DNA of 5,199 bases from NCBI GenBank assembly GCA_014730235.1, contig WJIO01000320.1:1-5199 (forward strand), read 5' to 3'. Each line of letters begins with the position of its first letter. Position 1 is the first letter of the stretch. The stretch comes from Candidatus Poribacteria bacterium. GTDB lineage: Bacteria; Poribacteria; DTPJ01; WJIO01. The translations under genes were made by a program, and so were the position numbers. Below, in pieces: positions 1-5,199 of the stretch. The notes below the pieces were generated by a model. It did not search any database, had not been told where the DNA came from, and was given only the letters and a program-made list of their open reading frames with translations.

Positions 1-120
1 AGGAGTGGAATGCGATGGACCACAGAAGGTGCTCAATACACCACTTTATTGAGGCTGAAGTGGAAGAACGACAAATGGAAAGAATATTGGGGAAGGTATA
101 GAAAAGGGTTGGCGGCATAA
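1..120 (+). pseudogene. C-terminal end of a probable IS transposase (partial, cut by window edge)
   Basis: Frame 1 is open from the first base to a TAA at 118-120 and gives 39 residues, beginning RSGMRWTTEGAQYTTLLRLK and ending in a basic, aromatic-rich tail (WKEYWGRYRKGLAA). The G-M-R-W-x-x-E-G-A-Q block followed by a leucine-rich LRLKW stretch and a W-x-x-Y/F-W motif is what I remember from the C-termini of ISKra4-type DDE transposases, where it follows the last catalytic acidic residue. That family assignment is from memory and moderate in confidence. Only the tail is visible, so the window cannot show whether the full gene is intact, and the pseudogene label is provisional. No terminal inverted repeat could be verified, because the other end of the element lies outside the window. 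Its importance is positional: an insertion element ends less than 200 bases upstream of an archaeal-type thrS. Confidence 0.5.
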
Positions 121-198
121 ATACAATTTTAAATCGCACTCGACTACCAGAAGTCTTCACGGACATAAATTCTATACTTGGTCAAGCAGAAAAATATC

Positions 199-239
199 TT
201 GAAAAGGTTTGATTTGTCTGTTAATCTTATCAGTAATAT
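199..239 (+). promoter_or_regulatory. Candidate sigma-70-like promoter(s) for thrS
   Basis: Two overlapping solutions are visible. TTGAAA at 199-204 with a 17-base spacer to TAATCT at 222-227 is the better spaced. TTGATT at 209-214 with a 19-base spacer to TAATAT at 234-239 has the better -10 box. Either would start transcription roughly 55-75 bases upstream of the thrS start, leaving a leader that contains the hairpin at 254-272. The region is AT-rich, so chance matches are likely, and nothing beyond position and consensus resemblance supports the call. Confidence 0.3.
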
Positions 240-253
240 TATTATGGAAATAT

Positions 254-272
254 CAGGTTAGACCTGTTTTTT
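254..272 (+). terminator. Small hairpin plus T6: weak terminator or leader attenuator
   Basis: CAGGT (254-258) and ACCTG (262-266) form a 5-bp stem around a TAG loop and are followed directly by six T (267-272). This is the shape of a minimal intrinsic terminator. It could end transcription arriving from the transposase side, or act inside the thrS leader if the promoter at 199-239 is real. The stem is short. I found no T-box sequence (the UGGNACC-type motif of bacterial aminoacyl-tRNA synthetase leaders) around it, so a tRNA-sensing role is unsupported. Confidence 0.3.
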
Positions 273-290
273 AAATCATATAAAGTTTAA

Positions 291-296
291 AAGGAG
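291..296 (+). promoter_or_regulatory. Shine-Dalgarno site fixing the TTG start of thrS
   Basis: AAGGAG lies 8 bases upstream of the TTG at 305-307, an ideal spacing. There is no ATG at the position where the archaeal-type ThrRS N-terminus should begin; the first in-frame ATG encodes Met20, inside the editing domain's first structural elements. The site therefore decides in favour of the TTG start. Confidence 0.75.
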
Positions 297-304
297 ACGA
301 TAGC

Positions 305-2212
305 TTGAAAACTTTAGGTATTCATACAAAATACTTTCGCTTTGAAGGTAGAGAAAAAGCCATGGAAGGTGCAGAGGTATTAAAAGCCGATCATGGTGAG
401 ATGTCTATTGACCATGAATGTATAGTGATTTTTATCGGTGTGGAAAAAGGGGATTCAGAATCACCATCATCTGTCGCTTCACAACTGGCCTCAGACACTG
501 TCAAGAGAGCGTCAGCTTTAAATGTCGAAACAGTGGTAATTTATCCTTATGTCCATCTAACGGAGAACCCCAGCACCCCAAGAATTGCCTTGCAGGTAAT
601 GGATGATCTGGAACAACGCCTGAGCCAATATCTGAGTGTAGTCAGAGCACCTTTTGGGTGGTATAAGGCCTTTGATCTGTCATGTCTTGGACATCCCCTG
701 TCGGAATGGAGCGGTCGTTATATTCCCGGTGAGGAAGCGGAAGAAGCCAAAGCTGAGGAAAAAGAAGAAGGACGTAAACCCAGCGAATTTGTCCGCTTTG
801 TTGTGGTTGATCTTGAGGGAGAAGACTACGAGGTTAATTCAGAAGATTTTTCCCAATGTCCTGTTTTCAAAAAGAAACAACCTGTTTATAAAATGCTAAA
901 ACAGTTTGTATCAAATGAACTTGGAAGGGCCGAGGATACAGGAAAACGACCAAAACATATCGAATACATGCAGACTCATGAACTGGTTGACTACTGTGAT
1001 GCTTCGGAAAAAGGCCATTACAAATGGTATCCAAAGGGACTGCTTATCCAGAAACTTATCTTGGATTACGCCGCTCAACTGGCCCATGAATGGGGTGCAT
1101 TTGAAATGAAAAATCCTATCATTATCCGTGGGGATCATAACGTAGTCGGAGAGTTAATGGGAGAATTCCACGAAAGGGATTATCAGGTAGATGGCGGAAG
1201 AGGTGTATGCTATCTGCGTTACGCATCGGATCCCCTGGCATTTCCCTTTATGCAGAACACCATATTTACCCACAAGCAGACACCCCTTAAAGTATACGAA
1301 GAGGCCACATGTTTTCGCAATGAGCAGGAAGGTGAAGTAAGTGGACTTAAAAGGGTGCGAAATTTTATGATGACTGATATGCACGCCGCCTGCGCCAGTA
1401 ATGAAGAAGCCCGTAAAGAATATGAAATCCTGTGCCTGAAATTCGCAGAATTAATGAATAATATTATCGCCAGAGGTCGCTGGGTTCTGGGATGGGAAGG
1501 TACTGTGGGATTTTTTGAAGAAAATAAGGACTGGCTTATAAGCATCGGCAAGCGTATGCAGGTTCCCGCATTCTTTAAACTTATGCCGGAGATGAGCCAT
1601 TATTTTGCCATAAAGAACGAGTATCAGGCCATAACCGATGATAAAGCCAATGTCCAGGTTAGTACAGTACAGTGGGATGTAAAGGACGGTGAACGCTTTA
1701 ATATTGGCTATATTGATGAAAATGGTCATAAACACCCATGCCCGGTAATTATCCACGCCTCAAGCTTTGGAAGCATAGAAAGAACCCTCTGCGCTATATT
1801 GGAAAACATTGCTATTGATGCAAAACGTGGCATAGCCCCTATGTTCCCCCTGTGGCTGTCACCGACACAAGCCCGGATTATAACCGTGTCTGACACATTT
1901 ATTCCCTTTGCCGAAGAACTATGCAACACCATCTCTCGTTACAATATCCGGGTTGATATAGATGATCGGGATGACACAGTGGGCAAAAAAATCAGGAACG
2001 GTGAAAAGGAATGGATACCTTACCTGCTGGTGGTTGGTGAAAAGGAAAAAGATTCGGGAAATCTCAGTGTTCGTTCTAGGGAAGATAGAAGACAAAAAGA
2101 GATGACGGTTGATGAATTCATCGGAATGATAAACGAAAAGACTGAAGGTATGCCTTTCCGTCCCCTGCCTCTGCCGCGATTGGTAAGCAAACACCCCATA
2201 TTTTACGGTTAA
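305..2212 (+). CDS. thrS: Threonyl-tRNA synthetase, archaeal type
   Basis: This cytoplasmic class II synthetase joins threonine to tRNA-Thr; 635 residues is normal for the archaeal form. Residues 1-140 match the archaeal D-aminoacyl-tRNA-deacylase-like editing domain that hydrolyses Ser-tRNA-Thr: MKTLGIHTKY at the start, PYVHL at 81-85, and PFGWYKAF at 116-123. Y120, K121 and E134 fall at the numbers I recall for the Pyrococcus catalytic residues, and H84 is one off. The TGS domain and the bacterial HxxxH editing domain are absent. An acidic low-complexity hinge covers 142-157. The catalytic core has motif 1 near 245-273 (P271), motif 2 around FRNEQEGEVSGLKRVR at 337-352 (R338, E340), and motif 3 GSIER at 489-493. 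H360 and H484 align with two zinc ligands of E. coli ThrRS, but the third, a Cys, appears to be D309. The HGTP anticodon-binding domain runs from about 515 and ends in the archaeal-style tail LPLPRLVSKHPIF. It starts at TTG with a good ribosome site and is followed 13 bases later by the URO-D-like gene. Confidence 0.95.
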   Translation: MKTLGIHTKYFRFEGREKAMEGAEVLKADHGEMSIDHECIVIFIGVEKGDSESPSSVASQLASDTVKRASALNVETVVIYPYVHLTENPSTPRIALQVMDDLEQRLSQYLSVVRAPFGWYKAFDLSCLGHPLSEWSGRYIPGEEAEEAKAEEKEEGRKPSEFVRFVVVDLEGEDYEVNSEDFSQCPVFKKKQPVYKMLKQFVSNELGRAEDTGKRPKHIEYMQTHELVDYCDASEKGHYKWYPKGLLIQKLILDYAAQLAHEWGAFEMKNPIIIRGDHNVVGELMGEFHERDYQVDGGRGVCYLRYASDPLAFPFMQNTIFTHKQTPLKVYEEATCFRNEQEGEVSGLKRVRNFMMTDMHAACASNEEARKEYEILCLKFAELMNNIIARGRWVLGWEGTVGFFEENKDWLISIGKRMQVPAFFKLMPEMSHYFAIKNEYQAITDDKANVQVSTVQWDVKDGERFNIGYIDENGHKHPCPVIIHASSFGSIERTLCAILENIAIDAKRGIAPMFPLWLSPTQARIITVSDTFIPFAEELCNTISRYNIRVDIDDRDDTVGKKIRNGEKEWIPYLLVVGEKEKDSGNLSVRSREDRRQKEMTVDEFIGMINEKTEGMPFRPLPLPRLVSKHPIFYG

Positions 2213-2225
2213 ATGGAGTATACAT

Positions 2226-3281
2226 ATGATGACCCCTGAAGAAAGAATAGAAGTTTTTCTGGATGGTGAATGTCCAGACCAGATACCTTATACTATATAT
2301 TACAACGAATTTCGACATACAAAGGATGATCCTGCATGGTTGCCTATGTTTGAGGATGGGCTGAGAGTTACATATTTATACTGCCCGGTGGGGAGTAAGG
2401 CCAACAATCTGGAAGTATCCCATGATACCTACAACGAAAATGGACACAGAATAGACCGCACCACCATGAAAACTCCTGTAGGTGAGATCTACAGCACCCG
2501 GAAAGATGGTTGGCATGATCAATATCTGCTGAAAACCGCCGAAGACTACAGAGTTATGACATACATTACAGAACATACGGATATATGGGCTGGCGATTAC
2601 AGCAGGTATGAGGAGTATAAAAAGGAAGTCGCAGGACATGGGGTTGTGCATATCTCCCTTGGCTCCCGGACTCCATATCAGCGTATCCTTGTGGATTATG
2701 CAGGGCTTGAAAACATGGCCTATCACCTTATAGATTTTGAAGATGCGGTGATGGAGTTTTATAAAGCTTTGCTGAAGAATTTCAAGAAAAATGTTGAGAT
2801 CGTGGCAGAAGGCCCCGGAAAGTATGTGTCAGTTCTGGAAAATTTCACAGCCGAAACCACAGGACCAGACCGTTTTAATGATTTCCATATGTCTGTTTAT
2901 AAAGACTGTTATCCTATACTCCACGAATCAGGCAAAATTATTGGTAATCATTACGACGGTAAGCTGTCGTGCTGCAAAGAACTGATAGCCGAATCTCCTA
3001 TAGACCTGATAGAATCCCTTACACCACCGCCAGAGGGAGACATGCCTCTGGATGAATGTAGACAGGCCTGGCCTGATAAGCTCTTCTGGTCAAATATACA
3101 GACAACAACGTATTTTTTTGAGCCGGAAAAGATCAGGAAGATCGTTCTTGACAGCGCGCAGCAGGCGTCACCTGATGGTAAAAGACTGGCCTTTGAAGTG
3201 TCAGAATTAATTCCACCTAACTGGAAGAAATCCATGCCAGTGGTTATTGAAGCGTTAAAAGAAACGCGTAGAATAAATTAA
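2226..3281 (+). CDS. URO-D superfamily protein, not HemE, substrate unknown
   Basis: The 351-residue protein has the length and order of the uroporphyrinogen decarboxylase superfamily (TIM barrel), which includes HemE and the MtaA/MtbA/CmuA methyltransferases. Support is the MTPEERIEVFLDGE opening (2-14), NHYDGKL at 241-247, LIESLTPPPEGD at 261-272, the AWPDKLFWSNI strand at 281-291, and FEPEKIRKIV at 298-307 leading to the last helices. HemE's RQAGR substrate loop is absent, so haem synthesis is unlikely. MtaA/MtbA enzymes bind zinc with HxC plus a later Cys; here the site reads H242-Y-D244 and no Cys follows at the expected later position, so a thiol methyltransferase role is not supported. 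I recall HxDG plus TPPPxGD as the signature of a large uncharacterised subfamily. GGAG at 2215-2218 sits 7 bases before tandem ATG codons; the first is annotated. No signal peptide or membrane segment is seen, so it is probably cytosolic. The 13-base gap after thrS suggests co-transcription. Confidence 0.85.
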   Translation: MMTPEERIEVFLDGECPDQIPYTIYYNEFRHTKDDPAWLPMFEDGLRVTYLYCPVGSKANNLEVSHDTYNENGHRIDRTTMKTPVGEIYSTRKDGWHDQYLLKTAEDYRVMTYITEHTDIWAGDYSRYEEYKKEVAGHGVVHISLGSRTPYQRILVDYAGLENMAYHLIDFEDAVMEFYKALLKNFKKNVEIVAEGPGKYVSVLENFTAETTGPDRFNDFHMSVYKDCYPILHESGKIIGNHYDGKLSCCKELIAESPIDLIESLTPPPEGDMPLDECRQAWPDKLFWSNIQTTTYFFEPEKIRKIVLDSAQQASPDGKRLAFEVSELIPPNWKKSMPVVIEALKETRRIN

Positions 3282-3295
3282 TTAATAATTCTCTC

Positions 3296-3345
3296 AATTG
3301 GATGCTTATGGGGCATACAAAAGTATGCCCCATAAGCATCCAATT
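3296..3345. terminator. Perfect 23-bp inverted repeat between convergent genes, probable two-way terminator
   Basis: The left arm (3296-3318) and right arm (3323-3345) are exact reverse complements across 23 bp, enclosing an AAAA loop (3319-3322). The arms run AATTGGATGC outward and GGGGCATAC next to the loop. The hairpin starts 14 bases after the URO-D-like stop and ends one base before the minus-strand DUF362 stop, so it can serve both transcripts. Neither side has a clean U-run after the stem: AATTATTAAACC follows on the plus strand, and GAGAGAATTATTAATT on the minus strand. It may therefore work as an mRNA 3'-end stabiliser, or be a small palindromic repeat, rather than a textbook intrinsic terminator. 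Confidence 0.75.
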
Positions 3346-3346
3346 A

Positions 3347-4933
3347 TTAAACCGGAACTACAGCTTCTCTATTTGACGGATCAATACTATAGTCAATATC
3401 AAACAAACCGTCGCCGCTTTCGTCGCATATAAGGGCAGTGAAACCGAAGCCTTTTTCACCTTTTTCAGTATAAACAACCAGTTGATTTACACCTTGTTTT
3501 AGCTCTATGTCAACCATGTATTCGGCGAAGATGTGTCCTGTAGATGTGTTTTTTTCGACCACTTTCTGACCGTTAAGCTCTATATACATAACCCCATCGG
3601 CTGAAGCCCAGAGTTTTCCTGCCTGTTTACGGGCCGAATTTATATCCACCCATGCTGTGGCTGATGTGGTGTCATCATGACAGAAATGGATTGTCAGGTC
3701 AATGTAACGCTCTTCACTTTCAAACATCCTGGGTTCAGTGTCTTTACCACCTTTTACCATCCATATTCTATTACCCCTGGTGCAAAAACCAATACCCTTG
3801 CGTCCTACCGCCCTTTGAAATTTGCGTCTTACTTCTTTGATTGTTTTACCGACAACATTTATATGACGCAGATCATATACTCCGAAACCTTTTCGGGCGG
3901 CGTATCTTATGTAATCCATATCCATAGGATTAAAACCCATAACGGCAGAACCTACAGCGTCGGCAGCTACCGGATCGGCAGTTGCTATGACTACATTATG
4001 CCTGATATTCTCACCCCATTGGGGACCGTTCCCCTCGGTTGACCAGAAACCCTGAATTATGCTGTAGTCGGCTGGATGATAAGACGCCAGGTCCACAAAT
4101 CCCTTTTGCACATCACCATGATGTATGTCATGCTTACGTACTACACCGGAGGGGTGATTGGGTAATATACCTATATAATTTTTTAAAACCAGGGTAGTTC
4201 CACAAAGATGAGTTTTCATTGTCGGCACAGAAATAAATTTATCACAGTTTAATATAGTTTCGGGTATATAGTAGCCTTTCCGGAGAGTTCCAGTGCCGGG
4301 AACATAATCTTCCCGACCATATTCTTCAGGAGATCTCCTGTCTGCACCTACGCGTTGAAATGCTCCAATACCTGAATTGTTAGGATCGGGAACAGCAACA
4401 AACTTAATATCATCATAATTCAGGTCAATAATATCCACTAGACCGGGATAACCTTTATTAAAATCATCTACCATATCCACATAGGAAAGATTTTCGAACT
4501 CTGGCCAGTGAACAGTCCAGCCATCTTCTGTCTGTTCTGGTGGAGTTCCTGGTTCGTCGTTTTTTTTCCATTCAGCGCCGCCTTCGGCAATAGTTATGCG
4601 ACGGGGGTTACAATTTTCTATGATATAATTAATAATGCTTTTGATTACCCTTAAATCAGTAACCTGTCCCGGGTGTGGTATTCCCTTATACCAATAGGAA
4701 CAATTGGGATTGCTCCTGCTGGTCACCATGTTGGGTTTTATCACAACCCAATCATCAGGCTTTATGATATTTTTCAGGGATTTGTCCGATGTGTCCACTT
4801 CCAGGGCGCGCCGGACTATGGCATCAATTTGCTTATAATTAACCTCCGCATCTACAGGAGCTTTCAAATATCCCAATTTCTCATCGTTTGATGATGCTAT
4901 AGCCACGATGGGAAATTTATCTATATCTTTCAT
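3347..4933 (-). CDS. DUF362 protein with C-terminal beta-sandwich-like domain
   Basis: The 528-residue protein carries a DUF362 (PF04015-type) core at about residues 8-370. Visible landmarks are VVIKPNMV (63-70), TDLRVIKSIINYI (92-104), ITIAEGG (113-119), FISVPTMKTHLCGTTLVLKN (233-252) and ATADPVAADAVGSAVMGFNP (317-336). No biochemical function is established for this family as far as I know; some members carry ferredoxin-like Cys clusters, but no CxxCxxC motif is present here. Residues about 395-515 form an extra beta-rich region with ASADGVMYIELNGQKVVE (443-460), a KQGVNQLVVYT strand (479-489) and GFGFTALICDESGDGL (495-510). This resembles the PA14-like or carbohydrate-binding modules of secreted glycan-active enzymes. 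Yet the N-terminus (MKDIDKFPIVAIASSNDEKL) shows no signal peptide. GGAG (plus-strand CTCC at 4942-4945) lies 8 bases before the ATG; the ATG at 4938-4940 is out of frame. The gene converges on the URO-D-like gene and shares the hairpin at 3296-3345. Confidence 0.85.
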   Translation of the reverse strand: MKDIDKFPIVAIASSNDEKLGYLKAPVDAEVNYKQIDAIVRRALEVDTSDKSLKNIIKPDDWVVIKPNMVTSRSNPNCSYWYKGIPHPGQVTDLRVIKSIINYIIENCNPRRITIAEGGAEWKKNDEPGTPPEQTEDGWTVHWPEFENLSYVDMVDDFNKGYPGLVDIIDLNYDDIKFVAVPDPNNSGIGAFQRVGADRRSPEEYGREDYVPGTGTLRKGYYIPETILNCDKFISVPTMKTHLCGTTLVLKNYIGILPNHPSGVVRKHDIHHGDVQKGFVDLASYHPADYSIIQGFWSTEGNGPQWGENIRHNVVIATADPVAADAVGSAVMGFNPMDMDYIRYAARKGFGVYDLRHINVVGKTIKEVRRKFQRAVGRKGIGFCTRGNRIWMVKGGKDTEPRMFESEERYIDLTIHFCHDDTTSATAWVDINSARKQAGKLWASADGVMYIELNGQKVVEKNTSTGHIFAEYMVDIELKQGVNQLVVYTEKGEKGFGFTALICDESGDGLFDIDYSIDPSNREAVVPV

Positions 4934-4958
4934 GCTTCATTCTCCAGAATTATAAAAT

Positions 4959-4987
4959 TGCATAATCAAGATTTAACAAAAAATCAA
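4959..4987 (-). promoter_or_regulatory. Tentative promoter for the DUF362 gene
   Basis: Read on the minus strand, TTGATT (plus 4982-4987) is followed after 17 bases by TATGCA (plus 4959-4964), which would place the start of transcription about 20 bases upstream of the ATG. A perfect TATAAT exists at plus 4949-4954, but it would start transcription inside the ribosome binding site and has no matching -35, so it is less likely to be used. The stretch is very AT-rich, and chance resemblance is a real possibility. Confidence 0.22.
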
Positions 4988-5044
4988 TTAGTTTTTACTA
5001 TATAATTAGTATTCACTGATTTTCTATTGTTGACTATAGAATTC

Positions 5045-5070
5045 GTCATTCCTGCTTTTGCAGGAATGAC
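5045..5070. repeat. GTCATTCC-type intergenic palindrome
   Basis: GTCATTCCTGC (5045-5055) and GCAGGAATGAC (5060-5070) form a perfect 11-bp stem around a TTTT loop. From memory, palindromes built on GTCATTCC and GGAATGAC with a GC-containing tip occur as dispersed intergenic repeats in many bacterial genomes, including several Proteobacteria and uncultured lineages. This one lies about 110 bases upstream of the DUF362 start. It has no U-tract on either strand, so a repeat is a better reading than a terminator. Only one copy is present in the window, so repetition cannot be shown here. Confidence 0.6.
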
Positions 5071-5164
5071 ATGCTTAGAAAGTTTTTAAATTATTTCCAC
5101 ACTCAATTCGGAAGAGCCAGAAAACTTTAAAAAGAGGAAAATAGCATTACATATATATAAACCC

Positions 5165-5194
5165 TACATTCCGCAGTCATCCGTCGCGGATGTA
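5165..5194. repeat. Imperfect inverted repeat with two alternative foldings
   Basis: TACATTCCGC (5165-5174) pairs with GCGGATGTA (5186-5194) to give nine base pairs with one bulged T. Inside it, CATCCG (5178-5183) can instead pair with CGGATG (5187-5192) around a TCG loop. The two structures share the right arm and exclude each other, because CATTCCG and CATCCG are near-direct repeats. The element lies 6 bases from the window end and may continue. It could be part of a longer palindromic repeat or of a leader for a gene outside the window. Confidence 0.4.
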
Positions 5195-5199
5195 ACAAT

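Larger units (their letters stand above)
4934..5199. other. Intergenic region without a convincing gene
   Basis: All six frames here are short or lack a start with a ribosome site. The first 110 bases are strongly AT-rich and form the upstream region of the minus-strand DUF362 gene. Beyond that come the palindrome at 5045-5070 and the hairpin pair at 5165-5194, listed separately. A 6-bp inverted repeat (TTCTAT at 5022-5027, ATAGAA at 5036-5041) directly precedes the larger palindrome. I see no tRNA-like cloverleaf, CRISPR-type repeat or coding signal. Confidence 0.6.

Noticed and set aside
102-212. Open frame 3 after the TAG at 99-101, ending LPEVFTDINSILGQAEKYLEKV and TGA at 210-212
   Set aside because: It reads like the tail of a soluble protein and could be the rest of a gene interrupted by the insertion element. 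But it is short, has no start codon, and its first part overlaps the transposase end. I recognise no family, so chance is the safer explanation.
121-304. A T-box riboswitch in the thrS leader
   Set aside because: Expected for some bacterial synthetase genes, but the conserved T-box core and specifier stem are not found, and the leader is too short for a standard one.
911-1756. Several minus-strand open frames of 75-110 codons opposite thrS
   Set aside because: They lie entirely within the strongly conserved ThrRS coding frame, have unusual composition and no ribosome sites, and match no family I know.
2376-2726. A 116-codon minus-strand frame inside the URO-D-like gene
   Set aside because: It is the antisense shadow of a clear superfamily member, with Cys- and Ile-rich composition typical of such shadows.
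2226-3281. Annotation as hemE (uroporphyrinogen decarboxylase)
   Set aside because: The diagnostic RQAGR loop near the N-terminus is missing and no other haem gene is nearby.
3677-4042. A 121-codon plus-strand frame opposite the DUF362 gene
   Set aside because: It overlaps conserved DUF362 sequence in antisense, has no ribosome site and no recognisable domain.
4949-4954. Perfect minus-strand TATAAT as the DUF362 -10 box
   Set aside because: Its start site would fall inside the GGAG ribosome site and there is no suitable -35 at 16-18 bases upstream.
1-5199. CRISPR array, toxin-antitoxin pair, phage defence system or tRNA genes
   Set aside because: No repeat-spacer pattern, no paired small genes, no defence-type domains and no cloverleaf sequences were seen on either strand.

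Overview
The window looks like chromosomal DNA from an AT-leaning, probably bacterial genome of an uncultured-type lineage. The evidence is Shine-Dalgarno spacing of the GGAG type with ATG and TTG starts, a transposase remnant, short intergenic palindromes of the GTCATTCC class, and two protein families (URO-D-like and DUF362) that are typically expanded in bacteria from sediments and anaerobic or marine habitats. The best-conserved gene points the other way: it is a threonyl-tRNA synthetase of archaeal architecture. An archaeal source is therefore not excluded, but I favour a bacterium that carries an archaeal-type thrS. No 16S or other lineage marker is present, so the taxon stays open.

Layout. 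Positions 1-120 hold the C-terminal end of a probable insertion-sequence transposase. Positions 121-304 are a leader containing candidate promoter elements, a small hairpin followed by six T, and a strong ribosome binding site. Positions 305-2212 encode the archaeal-type threonyl-tRNA synthetase, starting at TTG. Thirteen bases later (2226-3281) a URO-D superfamily protein that is not HemE follows on the same strand, probably in the same transcript. A perfect 23-bp hairpin (3296-3345) separates it from a convergent minus-strand gene (3347-4933) that encodes a DUF362 protein with an extra C-terminal beta-rich domain resembling carbohydrate-binding or PA14-like modules. The last 266 bases (4934-5199) hold no convincing gene. 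They contain an AT-rich promoter region for the DUF362 gene, an 11-bp palindrome at 5045-5070, and a pair of mutually exclusive hairpins at 5165-5194.

How the genes work together. ThrRS is a housekeeping enzyme: it charges tRNA-Thr and its N-terminal domain would remove mischarged serine. The URO-D-like and DUF362 proteins are of unknown substrate. They are not linked to ThrRS by any pathway I can name, and with no corrinoid protein or ferredoxin gene in the window, a methyl-transfer or redox role is only a guess. The points most worth checking are the apparent loss of the catalytic zinc cysteine in ThrRS, the HxD-type site in the URO-D-like protein, the DUF362 plus beta-domain fusion, and the unusually long hairpin between the convergent genes. 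I do not see a clearly new multi-gene system here.
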